From Brachypodius melanocephalos (taxonomy: Eukaryota > Chordata > Aves > Passeriformes > Pycnonotidae), in assembly GCA_013398615.1 (NCBI GenBank), contig VZSR01000028.1, forward strand, positions 10,181,174 to 10,245,173: a stretch of 64,000 bases of DNA, written 5' to 3'. Shown one piece after another: positions 1 to 13,211 of this stretch. The position numbers and the translations under genes were made by a program. How positions within the stretch are numbered: the stretch's first letter is position 1; the number at the start of each line of letters is the position of its first letter. The notes under the pieces were generated by a model. It saw only the letters and a list, made by a program, of their open reading frames with translations, had not been told where the DNA came from and ran no database searches.

Positions 1-3000
1 TTGAGTTTTATATCTCTTATGTCTCATTCTTCTACAAAATTGGTAATAGAATGAAGTCTTTTGAAACACCTCTCAGTTGCCCTGTCTCTGTAGAACTAGG
101 ATTTCCAACACCAGGCATCTTAAAGGACACAAAGACAAGCCCTTCCCTGAGCTCAGACACAACGCTTTCAAACAGCTACCATTATTTTTTGATAAACCAT
201 GCTTGTCCAAAATGGCAGGACATTTAAGAGAAATTGACACTAATTTATGCAAAAGTCAGCAATATAATTGTAATATGCATTTCCACCTCAAGTCAGTTTT
301 CAAGGTGGTAATGGAGACCAATATGGATTGAATGGGAAACATCTGGCAGGGAAATCCAAAGAGAGAGGCTCAGGAAATGTGAGAACTGCAAAGAGACTTG
401 CTCACTTCTGCTGCCAAGGTGAAGGTACACACCATCACCCCCCAGCCACACTCCTGTGCACAGGCTCTCCAGAAAACAAGGACTGTTTTCCCTATCCAAA
501 TTCAACTCAAGGAGAGAGAAACCCAACAGAATGTTGCAAATGTGGCACAGCATGGCAAACACCCCAAAACAAGCCCTCGGAGAGATGCATGACTGGGTAA
601 GGATCACTGGTGGCAGCAGCAGGAGAAAATTTAAGGCAGGGAATTTTGCTGTTTTAACCACCACTGCATTCCCCTGTCTTCCCAATTCCTTTCTGACACG
701 GAAATACATCCTGGGAACCTGGATAAAACCTTCTTCCACAGAGCTGGCTGACAACTAAAAGTTTACTTGAAGCACTTACCAGTTCCTCATGTGAAGCAGA
801 GGAATGGAACAAATCACCATTTCTGTTTTTTTCTGCTGTAAAACCCACAATTCCTTCAGTCAATATATTGAAAGGCTGGGTGGAATCACAGAACATTTCT
901 GACCTAAAAAAGTCTACTCAGTTACCTCTTTCTGCTCTGCTGGATCTACAGCTGAGTGCACACCTTGCATGAGAAGCACGGGGTACCAGCCTAAAACCTG
1001 GAAGAGGGAAATTCTTACATTGCTTCAGGAAAAAAAGCCTTTCTCACTGTATCACTGCATCTGTCAGGTGTAATGTCAAGAGCACGAACAAACCCCACAA
1101 AAATGCCCTGTGATGATGATTGTCTTTTCTTGGAAGGTTTTAATGAAAAGAACTCTTTCTTCTGTACGTAAAAAAAATCATCTAAATGATCACTAATTCC
1201 CATAATAGCTGCTATAACGGAGAAGAAAAACAGCAACAAGTCACATTGGTGTTCCAGATGGGGTTTTTAAGTCTTTTTTTTTTTCCAAGAATTACCCTCC
1301 AAGAACCCCAGATAACCAAACAAACAGCATTAGACAAAACAGGGACATAGACAAGACCTCAAACCTCACCACAATGAAGGAAGATTGCTACCGCATTAGT
1401 ATCTTTTTAATAAAAAAGCTTGCTGGAAAGAGAAGTCCTGATGCCTTTTGTTGAACAAAAGCCAGTTTGTCATTAGTACAAGGCAGACAAGGTTGAAGAA
1501 CACTTTGGCCATTTGAAATTCTGGACTCTGAAGTATTTTATTACCAAGGTTAGTGAAAGCTTGGATGAATCAATATTCTTTGTGCATCCACTGCACAGTT
1601 CAAAGCTGCCTGTCTGCTGATTCCATGGCTGCACATACGTCTGTCAAGAACTCTAAAAGCTGTATGGGGAAGATGTACGTTTGTGGAAAACAATATAACA
1701 AAAACAGTCTGCATTAGTTTATCCTTCTTTTTCCCCTTCAATTTTCCGTTTTCTTCACCATCCTGAATATTCCTACAGCACTCTCTTCACATATCCAACA
1801 GTTTCTATGTATCTAACAGTTTGCTTTCTTATAACACTGAATATTGAGCATTTATCACTCGTTTCAGGCAGGAAAATCTATTCACTTATAACACAAATTG
1901 CCTGAAAGTCACCAAGAGTCCTTCAAAGTGATGTACAGGGCTGCTCTGGCAGTAACACCAGCAAAAAAGATCCTTGTTGGCAGATTCCTTTGAATCATCA
2001 GTATCTGTTACCTGGCACTGATCTGAAGCATCCCTTCAAAGCCCTCTGACTTTAGGCTTGTTTTAAGTTACACTCCCCAGGTTAGAAACTATTGAGGTTT
2101 CATACAAGCATGGAAATTTTGAGTCAAGAATGACTGCACCTAAAAAATGTTAATTCTTGGGACTCTCAGGTATCTGAGAAGAGAAAGACCTTGTGGATGA
2201 CACAAGATGGCAAAATTAGAACAGCTGCCGTGGTAACAAAATCCATCCACAGTTACTTAATAGGACCTGTGGAAATGTTACACTGGGATTCAAATCAGCA
2301 ACAATGCCAGCAAAACACGGTTTTGAGTAATTATGAGTTAATCAGTCGGGTGTGATTAATAAGGAAAAAATGGACATGGGAACACAAAGGTCTACTCTGC
2401 TGTGGAGCAGTACCAGGATACTTTCACTTCAGAGCAGCTCCCACACCGCAGTCTTTTAGGTGATGTCAGTGTTGGCCCAACACCCTTTAAACAAAGATTC
2501 ACTTTCCTGCACCCCAAGTACACAGCAAAACTCCTGACAACTCTCACACCTCAAAAATCATGTCAGTTATGAACCTGCATAACAGAAAAAGTATCAGTAT
2601 TCAGAGTTTCTGAGCTTCCCGTTTCCTGGGGCAAAGTCAAAAGCTCAGTCTCAGCCTTTCACTTAACGGCATTAAAAAACAAAGCAGAAAACATGCTGCT
2701 TTACTTCTCTTAGCAAAACACAGGAACTAGTGATTGTGCTTACAATACACTAAAAAGAGGCTGAATTGTTTAAGTAAACAAAGACCTAACTATGGAGAGC
2801 TAAGAAAGGACATGATCAGCAGTTCATCATCTGAGACTGTTCAGAAAGCCCAGCGCTGATCACTAGGGTATTCCAGCAGAGACTGAAATTAGCAGTACAG
2901 GATTTCTGTCCTCAGCTAGTTTTTAATTGCAGACACTCTAAACATTTCACTGCCTGAGCGTGACCTTGGAGCTACACTGAAGCTCACAATGTGCCTTTGC

Positions 3001-3230
3001 CTATTAACACCACCAGGGCAAGGTCTGGGGCCAGCCCAATGGCTCCCACTGCACACCTTGGCCAACAACCCCAAAGCCATCGATCATTTATGACAGAGCA
3101 TTACCACCAGGCTCATTTTTGTCAGGAAACTATTCAGCACAACGTGGTGGTAACGTGTCTGTTGTGCTTTCTGAGGAGTCACTTTGAGCTGGACGCATTC
3201 CCAGCTCTGCCTTCATCTCAGCAATCAGCA
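1..3230. other. Non-coding stretch, nothing specific
   Basis: AT-leaning sequence with stop codons scattered through all frames. Only short T and A runs stand out, for example eleven T at 1274-1284. I saw no recognisable exon, RNA gene or repeat family. It could be intergenic or intronic. Old repeats too diverged to recognise by eye cannot be excluded. Confidence 0.6.
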
Positions 3231-3297
3231 GGGCCCTGAGCAAAGCCCACGCTGGCCTCACTTTGGGCCAGGGCTGGACCAGATCACCTCCATCCTC
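3231..3297 (+). repeat. Decayed CR1-like LINE 3' tail
   Basis: The order of short blocks matches the 3' untranslated end of avian CR1 retroposons: a 'ccctgagcaa' block, then 'agggctggaccagat', then 'acctcca'. In CR1 these blocks sit just before the terminal short tandem repeat, which is missing here. The copy is short and heavily diverged, so it would be an old, 5'-truncated insertion read on the + strand. This is recognition by eye, and a chance resemblance is possible. Confidence 0.42.
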
Positions 3298-5517
3298 CTT
3301 GGGTGGAGCCACCCAAGCTAAGCTGGCCATCTCATTGATGCAAGCCCACAGGTGAGGAGGAGGGAGGTGATCCCTGCCTGGAGACCCAGTCCTGGAGGAA
3401 GACACATCTCAGATATTCACGCTGCTTGTGCAACTGCAGCCTCCACCAAGTGCTGTTTTGACAGCTTAAAATGAGGGACACCCTTCCTCATGAAGGAATT
3501 CGAGCTGTACCCACTGACTCAGAAACTACCTCGTTCACACTCTGCATCTGCCAATCTTAGCAGTCTGCCTACGCTTTAGGAATAAAGGGGGAAATCAAGG
3601 CAATGTGACATTTGGATATTTTTGAATACTGAATTTATGACACATTGTTGATTCATTTATAATTCATCACAAATTGCAATGCAAATATTTGGCTAAAGTG
3701 CAATGATGTTGGGAAAGACAGCTTTTTTGTTGTCCTTCTTTAAACAGAGACCAAAAATAACACATCCCACTTAGTCTAGGAGTAAGTCCACCTCAGGGAA
3801 GACACAAAGAAGAGCCAAGTCCCAAATCCTGTGGACTGGGGCTAAGAACTAGAGGGGAAGAAACCCCCTCAAGTAAGGAGGATTCCTTCAAAAAATAAGT
3901 GTAATTGGTGTATATCATTACAAACAGCCTTCACACATCCATGCACACCATTAGGAGAGAAGAGTTAATTTGCTGAAATACCCTGTGAAATTGGTGTGTG
4001 GCTAAGGAAAATGAAAAAAAAATACAGTCAGGTCCAAAAAAATATATATATTTATATTTAATTTTAATTTTAAAACTATTTTTCCATGCTATTTCATTCC
4101 CTCAAATCAGTCATCCAGACATTTATGCAGTTGGTTTAGCAGGAAGCTCAGGCTTGAATGAAGTAGCAAAGCTTCACCAGAGTGTTGCTGAAAGCCATTT
4201 TCCGGACTACGGAGGCTCAAAGGTGGGCAGAGAGAGCTGGTTTTCTGTCTTGAGAGATCAACACCTGCCAGCAAAACGTGTGACACTGTTATCATCTGCA
4301 GCCTACAGAGACCTCCAGCGACACCGACCACCAAGACGAAACAGAACCAGTTATAATCCCTTGACCCCTGAGGAACAGTATCCTCGGTTTTTAAAGCTCC
4401 TTTAAGTTAGGTTTTGTTTAATTATGATCACTATCGCTCTCTGTTATGCTTTGGTTCTTTTGAGGTGATGCAAAGAAAGAACAGCAACGACTTGAAAAAC
4501 AGATAACATCTGAAAAAGGGGTCTAGTGGTTCACTTGCAGGTCCAATTGCACTAGGTAGGAAAGTACAGTGAACAAAGCATATGGCAAACATATATAATT
4601 TTTTTTCTTATAAAAAGAAATACAAAAATTCTATACACACCACTCTTATCTTGAAGCAGTTGTCACAGCTTGGAAGTCTTGTGGCTGAGATGGAGAAGAT
4701 ATTCAGGGACACAGCTATGATTAAGCATTTGAAAAAATTACTAGGAGATCACTAGACATCACTCACACTAAATTCTTATTTAAAATGTCTGATGGGAAAT
4801 GTCTCTCCATCAAGAGAATAAAGCAGATTCAGACGGTGTTAGCTAGAGACAGCCATAGCTGAAAGATTTTGTTGTGTGTGCTGAGACTGCAAGGGCAAAT
4901 GCATGGCCAGCACGAAGAGCAGAGCCAAAACCACCTGGGCTGAATGTGGCCACAGGAGCTGCCGCTCGAATCGCATCTGGACATCAGCAGGGCTGTGCCA
5001 CTGAACCTTTGCCAACAGGATAAGACTCCTCCAGCCGGGGAAAATGGCAGCAGGAGAGAGCAGAGGGGAGCCCTGATTGATTTTCAAAGCCTTTCCCAGG
5101 TGCTGCAGCTCCCTCTGACAGGCATTGCCCAGAGGAGCTCACACCAGCTGTAACTGCAGTGAAATACTAAGAAGAAACTGTCCCAGTTTTGCTTCAGACT
5201 GGAAAGTCACCGGGTTTTTTTAATCATGCATTCTTAAACAAATAACACTCTTACTTCAACAAAATCCGTTTCAGATGCTGAGGAACTCTTCTCCCAAACA
5301 CTAAACAGACGAGATGAAAGCTCCACTGATCTCATCACAAAAAACTCCCACGACTTTAACAGGGCCGGGGTTTCCCTTCCTGCATTTCCAGTATTACCAT
5401 ATTACTGTGGTGTGCAGAATGGTTTACACCAGCCTTGCTAATTCAGGCAGGCTCTGAATAGCAGCAAGGCCAGCCAACAAGCCAGTGCCTTTTATTCCTG
5501 CCCTGCTGCTTCCTTAG
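3298..5517. other. Non-coding stretch with a short open frame only
   Basis: Mostly unique-looking AT-rich DNA. An open frame on + at 3998-4405 (135 codons) has no recognisable domain, and its first part is low-complexity A/T sequence, so I do not call it a gene. No splice-bounded exon or RNA gene was recognised. Confidence 0.55.
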
Positions 5518-5760
5518 TATGCGCCCGGGCACGCGTGGCACAGAGCAGCGGCCTTTTCTTCGCGCTTCCGCACGGGGCACGGCTGCTGCAGCAGCATCCC
5601 CCCAAGTGAAGGCTGCCTTCATTCACACGGACACACAGGTGTCCTCCCTGCCTGCCAGCAAGGGCAGCAGCTGTGCAGACCTCAGCCAAAAAAACCCACG
5701 CTCCCCAACTGGGCACCCTCGTGCACAGCCAGGCGCCAACGCCTCGCCAGCCCCCAAAAT
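5518..5760. promoter_or_regulatory. Small CpG-dense patch
   Basis: About ten CpG dinucleotides fall within roughly 67 bases (5519-5585), including CGCG twice and a CCCGGG, and about six more follow before 5750. Flanking sequence has almost no CpG. In vertebrates such undermethylated-looking patches can mark promoters, alternative first exons or enhancers. In birds, GC-rich patches also arise from biased gene conversion or tandem-repeat decay. There is no coding evidence alongside. It is shorter and weaker than a typical housekeeping CpG island. Confidence 0.3.
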
Positions 5761-6356
5761 TTCATCCAGCTTCCAGGGATGCTCAGGGGGATCAGGAGAG
5801 GCCTGGCACGGGCTGGGTGTTCAAAGAGGACAATAATCTGCGTATCTGCCCAGCTAATGTAGCCCTTGGTTATGGGAGAGGCACTCAGTGCTGGTTTTGG
5901 TCATGTTGAGGATAGAAATCCTCAGTTAACCCAGCCTGTTCAATGCGCTATCACATCATATCGCTATTTCTGACGTAGGGGTAGTCTTCACTCGGATGGA
6001 CCAACAGTCCAAAAAATAATTGAATTCCTCTCATTTATTATTTAACCCAACTGAATCTTATTTTCATAAGCACCTTAGCTGGTGGAACAAATTATGTCCC
6101 ATTTCCTGAGTGCTTGTCAACTGTTTAGTCCTACAGATGTCCAAAGTCCCTTTCTGGAAGATAAATGTATGTGCTGGCACACACATGCTTAGACACGCTC
6201 AGGCAGTGCCAGTGCCCCTTTGCAGAAGGTCATCTGCTAAGAAAATACAGCCTTTAATAGGTAATGTCCCAACAACTCAGATATCTCCTGCAGAAACCAT
6301 ATGAAGCATGATTCATATTTGGCTCAAAAGAGGCAGTGCCTTCTGCTTTTTTTAAA
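5761..6356. other. Non-coding stretch, nothing specific
   Basis: Unique-looking sequence between the CpG patch and the TA microsatellite. No exon, RNA gene or repeat family was recognised. Confidence 0.55.
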
Positions 6357-6401
6357 ATATATATATATATATACACATATATATATAAATATATATATAA
6401 A
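6357..6401. repeat. (TA)n microsatellite
   Basis: An interrupted run of alternating A and T of about 45 bases, broken once by 'acac' and once by an extra A. It is a typical vertebrate dinucleotide microsatellite, likely length-polymorphic, and can extrude cruciforms. Confidence 0.95.
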
Positions 6402-7212
6402 GTTTGCTTCAGGCTACATGAATATTACTCTCATTTTTAAACCAATGCTTAAATAAGGAATATTTGCTTTTGCCTACAATTATTTGTTGGGTTTTTTTTT
6501 CCCCACAGAATGACAGATGATACTGTCTTTTCAAAGTGACAGAACAAAAGAGATTACAGTGATAATCAGGTTACCTTAGATATAAAGGAATGAGAGATTC
6601 AGAGCTACTCCTCTACCCAACAATACTCAGACTTCACATTTTCATCTACTGAGTGAGCACTATCTCTGTAAGGTTTATTTAAACATATCGCTTTCCCACT
6701 AAAGCATTTTCTGGCTCCTTAGACTTCCTCTAAGGATTTCCAGCTAAAAACAGGTTATAGTTTCAAAGCACAGTCATAACAGAAATTGGAGAGGATATAT
6801 CACGGTAATTGTGTTTACCTTATAATGAAAGAAAATAAGGAATATTCCACCTACTTGAACTAGAATTCAAAGAATGAACAAAAAACCAAAGAATAAACCC
6901 ACTAGGAGGAAACAGAATAATTTCTGTCTATCCCTAAACAGTCTATAACCAAACACTGCAATAATTATCCTAAGACAAAGCCAGCAGCAGAGATTTACTC
7001 TCCTGGGGTGTACACAGAGTCCACAGACCTTTGAGCCACGTAAAAGGGAAGTGCCAAAATCCAAAGTGAGCACAATGATCCACCTCCAGTCCCCCAGCCA
7101 GTCTCCCTTTCCCATGCTGCAGGTGAAGACCTCCAAGCTCAATCCTCCAAGTTTCACACAGCTGGGCTTTTACCCTCCAACCCTGCATTTTTAATATTCA
7201 GCACTAAAGACA

Positions 7213-7238
7213 AACTTGTGCCACAACTTGTGCCACAA
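7213..7238. repeat. 12-bp tandem doublet
   Basis: The unit AACTTGTGCCAC occurs twice head to tail, followed by the first two bases of a third copy. This is a small local duplication, probably replication slippage. Confidence 0.85.
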
Positions 7239-9166
7239 ATTCCTCTCTAGCCTACATTTGAGAATGAGAAGGGGACAGTGTTAGAGCAGCCCTACAGTCC
7301 TCTATGATTAGGTTAAGCCCCAAAGCACAGAGGGCTCAAAAAAATGCACGTACCTCACATAGCCCCCAAGCCTTTTGGTCAGCGTGTCTAACAAAATTCT
7401 TTCAAAGATAGCAAAGAAAATGCAAAACAATAAGAAACCCCTAGTTTTTACATAATCTTTCAGGAGCTAAAGCCTGGATTTAACACCAAACTAGGATCAG
7501 TTTCAGCCTGGGGAGGATCTGGCCTTTTCAGGCTGCGTTTTATATCAGTTCAGCCAGTTAGCAAACACATTGCTAAGATGGGAGCTCTTTGCTATCAAAC
7601 AATCAAAACCACTACCAGGCAACAGTGGGTAAGTATCAAGTTAGAGATCTCACAAATGGGGTGGAAGCTATTTGATGCCAAAACTCCAAACCAGAGCCAT
7701 AATCCAGCCTAAAATACCCATAGGTGAACCTCAGGGCATCTCTCTTTGCCCCATCAGGCAGAAGGTCTCTGGGAAGGGGCTTCCACCCACAGGCACTCAG
7801 GGAGTCATGAAAAATGGGCATAAGGAGACATGGAGCTCAGAACTAGTGGAAACCAAGTTTTCAGTTCATTTTTTTATTCTCCTTTTCCTCTCTAAAACAT
7901 ATGACATCAGGTTCCATTTTTTAGTTTACCCTTTGTTCAGTCATGAACACTGTATTTGCATTCATAAAGGCTCCACGAATGTAAGCATTACAAATGTAAT
8001 TCTAATTATTTATGGGGAGGTCTAGTTTCAAAAACACCTCCAAAGAAAGTGTCCCAGGCCTGCCCAGCTTAAGGCTGCAGCTAAATTAGACCATGCCAGG
8101 AATCATTCTTTGGCAAAACATTTTCCTTTGCTGGAAGTGCCGCTTCCTCAAAACACAGCCACGCTGGTCTTGAGGAAAGCATTGTCAGAAAAAGGCTGCA
8201 ATTTCAATACCTCTGATATTTTGGACCTTTGAAAGCTAAAAAGCATTGTGGGGTGAGACTAACTGATCTAGGTTATGGGTGCGAGACCCAAACACAAAAT
8301 GAGGTGGGCAAGACAACCCCTAAGCCGTGCATTACCTGGGCCGTTGGGATGCTCATTCCCAAATCCCAGAGATTTAACAGATGGCTGTGAGGGCTGGAAT
8401 TACCAGCACTCTCCCGTTCCAGAGGTTGAACCTTCTGCCCTAGTGAAACCTCTCCTCTTCACGGGGAGCTTTAGAGCCTTTGGTGAGCCAAGGGTAGTAC
8501 TCTAAAGGCAACCCAGTGATTTCCAAACAAAACATACAACTGAGGTTCAGTCCATCATCATGTGGGATGTGAACCAGATGGAGCCAAACAACCAAAAGTG
8601 TATTTCTTACTGAATTTTGGTTTATATTTCTTCGCATGGCAATTAAAAAGCTTATGGCCAAAGATATAGGAAGCAGTAAAAATGATGCATATGAGAAGAT
8701 CTTACTGAACTTAATGCAGCATGAAATTATCCAACGGGCCACTTTAAATACTTTGCTGTAAAAATACACATCATAAGAGCATGTTTCACTGCTCTTTGTT
8801 TAACAGTGGAGTTAATTAAGAAAAAAGACAGTATTTTTCACAGATTAAAACAAAAGAAAAACAAATCAAGTATTTATGTTCTCAGAGAGTTCCTAGATGT
8901 ACAGCTCACTGAAAATAGCAGCACTAGGCACAAATGTAGAAGATCAGGGACTCACTTCTCTTTTTTAATTCCCTGGAATCAGCCTTTTCAAAGCAGTATG
9001 AAATACGACGGGAGTCATATTTCTATTCTGATTGACTTTTCATTTTACCAGGCTCAACATGTTTAAACCACTATCTTGATGTGACCTGAAGTATTCCAGG
9101 GTTACGGTTATTTTATAAATGATTATCAAGAGTAAATTTACAAATTAATCCTAAAGTAGCAAAGTT

Positions 9167-9181
9167 AAAAAAAAAAAAAAA
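9167..9181. repeat. Poly(A) run, 15 bases
   Basis: Pure A homopolymer. There is no polyadenylation signal just upstream, so it reads as a simple repeat and not as a retrocopy tail. Confidence 0.9.
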
Positions 9182-12100
9182 GGACTGTTGAATAATTTCA
9201 GCAACGCTTCCCAATGTTTGCACAATTCTTTGTTTAATTCCCACTAGCCAAACACCTCTGCTGGCACAGAGAGCTGGAGATGTAGCACTGCATATTCTGG
9301 CCAATTAAAGAGTTCTAATTTTTTTTTTTTTCTTTCACCTAATCTTATTAACCCTTCCAGTGCTGACATAAAGACATCTGCTCCCATTAAACTTTCCATT
9401 TTAAAAGTTAATGGGACTTTCCTCAAGCAATCCACTGGTGGCCTACTACATTCAGGGAAGGACTCAGAGCACCCATCGACGTGGGACCATGCATATTTTG
9501 ACAGCAAATTGTAACCAATTTCTTATCTTGCACCACGTCAGGTGGCTGGCAAGGCCACACACTAATTCTCCTCCCTGCCACTTGAAATGCATCCGCTCCT
9601 CCTGACGAGATCAGCCATGAGAGCCTCTGAGATGAAGCAAACATTTCTAAAATTCAGCAGGAAAGAGGTGTATGCAAAATAATTTTTAAAAAAGCAAATT
9701 AAAGTAGCAGAACATAAGTTTGCCCACCAAGCACTTCAGCAAGAATTTCAAATGTGGTCAAAAGCTGTCAAATACACTAATCTTAATTTCCTTTAAAAAC
9801 CTTGCAGTTGATACAATGCTGAAGGGGAACTTTTAAATATTGTTGGTATCATTCCCCACTCCACTGTATGCCCAAACTAGCTGCTTGGTTTTATGTTTTA
9901 AAGTTTATGCTTTTCTATTGTACTTTTTTCTTCCCCCACTAGACCAAGAAAAAAAAAAATAATGCTGAGGATACTTATTTTCTAAAATACTCTAATGAAG
10001 TCAGTGGAGACTCCAGGAGCTCAATGCCATAAATAGAGAAAAGAAACAGAACATATCAATCAAACCAACCCAGCTTGAATTGCATCTATAACAAAACAAG
10101 GCAGGAAACAACAGTCTATTCAGCAGGGGAAAACAGAGAAAATATTGACTTGTTAAACCACGGACATATTTTGAGCTCTGAGGAGGCTGTAATTGTTTCT
10201 AAATAAAGCTAAAAGTCCAACGGTGTGGTCAGTCTGCTCCTGGAAGGATTCGTGCTGCTGCACTACCAACAACAGGTGGGATTTTTATCGTCTTTTTTGT
10301 CTTAAAACAAAAACAATAACACCTGCTCATTTTCAAAGGCAGTACAAAGTGTGTACAATGATAGTTCCCTTTTTTGGCAACAGAAAATCTTTTGCATTTA
10401 TATCACACTTCATTTCAGTTTTTATTGACCTTCCAGACAGCCTTAAATGAGTCTGAAGTGTAATTACAGCTGTGGCGCAACCCCACGGGCATTTCCAGTG
10501 GCCCAAGTGCCTCCTAAGTCGTGCCAAGCAGGAACTGGGGTGGAAGAGCAAGACCATGAAGACCCACAAGGAGCATTCCCAGTCGGCCCCACACTGCTGG
10601 GGAATGTGGATGATCCTTCCTAGAGCAATGATTCCACCTCCACATGCAGCACCCACAGCTGCCTCTCTCTCTGTTTTCAGCAGGGATTGTGTTTGTTACT
10701 GGCAGGACAACTGCTGTGGGCCTTTCTTCCCTCCCTGACCCCATCTCTCCTGCTCAGCACCAGCCTCCTGCAGACGCATGCCAGCCCAGAGGCAGAAAGC
10801 CCTCTCCTTTCTTGAGTGGTAATTATATTTCTCCTTGTTACAATGAAATCCTTTCTGTGATTAAATTTCAATCTGAGCAGGCTGATTTTCTCATTTGCAG
10901 AGATTTTATTGGTTTGTGGAATGTCTGCTTCCCCTCCTTTGAATGTATTCTTAAATTATTTTTCCTTTTTTTCTTTCTTTTTTTCCCCTCCAAAATCCCT
11001 CTCTTTCAAGTGACATTTGCCAACATTAGTCTGATTTAAGACCTTTTATCCAACTCATTGCCTTTTACTTAACTATATTGCTTCCAAGACCACTGGGATC
11101 TCCAGGCATTAATCATTAGCATTCATGCTGGAGCTGACTTTAGGCAATGAGTTACCGTGTCTTTGGGGAATGCCGTGCACCACCAGCTGAAATGCTCTGA
11201 ACAGTCTGCCCTGGTAAATTAACTCTCAAGCAAACTCTCTCCCCATACCTGTTCTTCTTCTTAAAACTCCTGTTCTGCAGCACTGAACACCAAGTCAGGG
11301 CCAGTACGCCCCATATCCAACCTTATCCCATCCCTTAATTTAGACTGAACTTCCCCACCCTCAGTCAAGAGAAGAGAGGCCCATGGTCCAAGCTCAACAC
11401 TATGTCTTGTAAAAACAGGCCAGATACATTTGTCTTGGCCAAATCAGTCACTTGTGTCGGTCTCCCATTCACCAGCAGACCAAAACTGGATCATCTTGGT
11501 TGGAGAACATGATTAAGTCAGTAAGTGGCAAAAGCTCCCACATCCTCAGCTAGAAGGGCCTATGGATTTTTCAGCCAGAGAAATTTATAAAATTCATCAG
11601 TTTATCTGAATAAATAACATAACAAAGTGCCCTGCATGAATCAAAAACTAAACAACAAACCAACACTCACTACACCTAAACCCACCTTGCACTCAGTGTT
11701 AAGGTTGCTACCCCAGCTCTTTGTAGCAGCATAGCCCAGAGCTCCTGCCCTTCCCAAATACTCTGCTCATACTGCATCTTGCAGCACAGAGGCTCCCACA
11801 CACCTATAAACTACTATCAGTGTGCAAAAAAACCTTATCTTCAACCACTGTGGCCATTACATCAACGGGGGGTTTTGCATTTTGCAGAACTGCCTCGACC
11901 TTGTCACTTTGCACAATTCAGGGTGCACTCAGTCCTTTGTAAACAGCCCATGTTAGAATACTGCATCACTGGTTTTTCGAGGCACATGGAAACTTTCTTC
12001 TGCTTATTTTGGGTAGCACTGGGAAATAAAATGGGAGCAACACACTCCAACTCAAGCCTCACTTTAATCCAGTATGTCCTGTCAGAGCAGCCATGTCCTT

Positions 12101-13199
12101 GCTTTCAGTTTCAAGATGTATTTTGCATAAATTTCAACCACAGAGGCTACTTAAGCCTACATTATCTTCAGAGTGTCCAGGAACACCCCAGAAGATTTCC
12201 AATGTTCCCAAGGATCCATCATGCTCCTAGAAGGGTCCCCTGATCACAAAGGGGTTGCTCTTCCTGAAATACACAAGACAATTTGCATTGTTTTTTATTT
12301 GTTCTCTCGGTATTATTGTTCAGAGAGCTGAGGTGACATTACCAGTCAGAACAGATCAGTGGGAACACAGACATTTCCAGGAGGGGAGCACTTAGGTGTT
12401 GTCCATAGGTGTTCTTCCAAAGGCAGATGCCCAGCAAGTTCTCCAAACGGCAGGAGCAGGTCTGGTGCCTCCAGTGCCCGCCCCCATAGGTTTTTCCAGA
12501 GGGTGGAAGGCTGGTCTACAAGGTGAAGTTAGTGCTGAGGAAGTCAAAATGGGAATGTAACATGCATCTGTAATTCCCCACAAAGTGCCCGTGTGAACAG
12601 ATTTAATCTGCATTACAAATGTCTTTTCACGGCTGGAGTCAAGGCAGAGCTCTTTTTTCAAGGGAGGGGAAAGCTAAAGTTCGTTATTGTACATTTCAGC
12701 TCGAGTTTCTGGCGCATTTTCCTTGCAATGCGTAACTAATAGTCTTAGGCAGCATCTAATAACACAACTCAGACATGCTACCTGCAGGACTATTTTTTCA
12801 GAACCCCCATCAGAAGGCTTTAAACTACACATGTTAAGTTTTTGTGTCTTTTCCCTGTGATTATGGCACTGGTTTCAAGGCAGCTCTCAGCAAACTCGGC
12901 TACTTCAAGAAAATCGGTTGTGCAGGCCAAATAGCCAAACATGCACATGCACATGCAATTAAAATCAAATGCCTAGATGATCATTTCAGTTTTAATTAGA
13001 TTTTACCAGGACTATGAGTTAAGGCTGCAGGCTGAGATGTTGATTTAAAGCTGTAGCTAATGTGTTTTATTGCCAGATTTGCTCATAGTCAAAGCTAATT
13101 ATCCCTATTATGCTTACATGATTTTTCAAACAACCAAAAAAAAAGGCAGTAAAAATTGAGTTTGTAGCAAGCAGATTGGCCTGCCAGTGTCTATGTGTG

Positions 13200-13211
13200 C
13201 ACATGCATGTG
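13200..13211. other. 12-bp perfect palindrome
   Basis: CACATGCATGTG reads the same on both strands and sits inside a TG/CA-rich stretch at about 13190-13215. It is a self-complementary, Z-DNA-prone alternating purine-pyrimidine tract. No function is implied. Confidence 0.85.

Noticed and set aside
3998..4405. Frame of 135 codons (+)
   Set aside because: The first third is A/T low-complexity translation. The rest matches nothing I recognise, and there are no flanking exon signals.
11779..12243. Frame of 154 codons (+)
   Set aside because: Composition is cysteine- and histidine-rich but without any ordered zinc-binding spacing or other motif. Treated as a chance frame.
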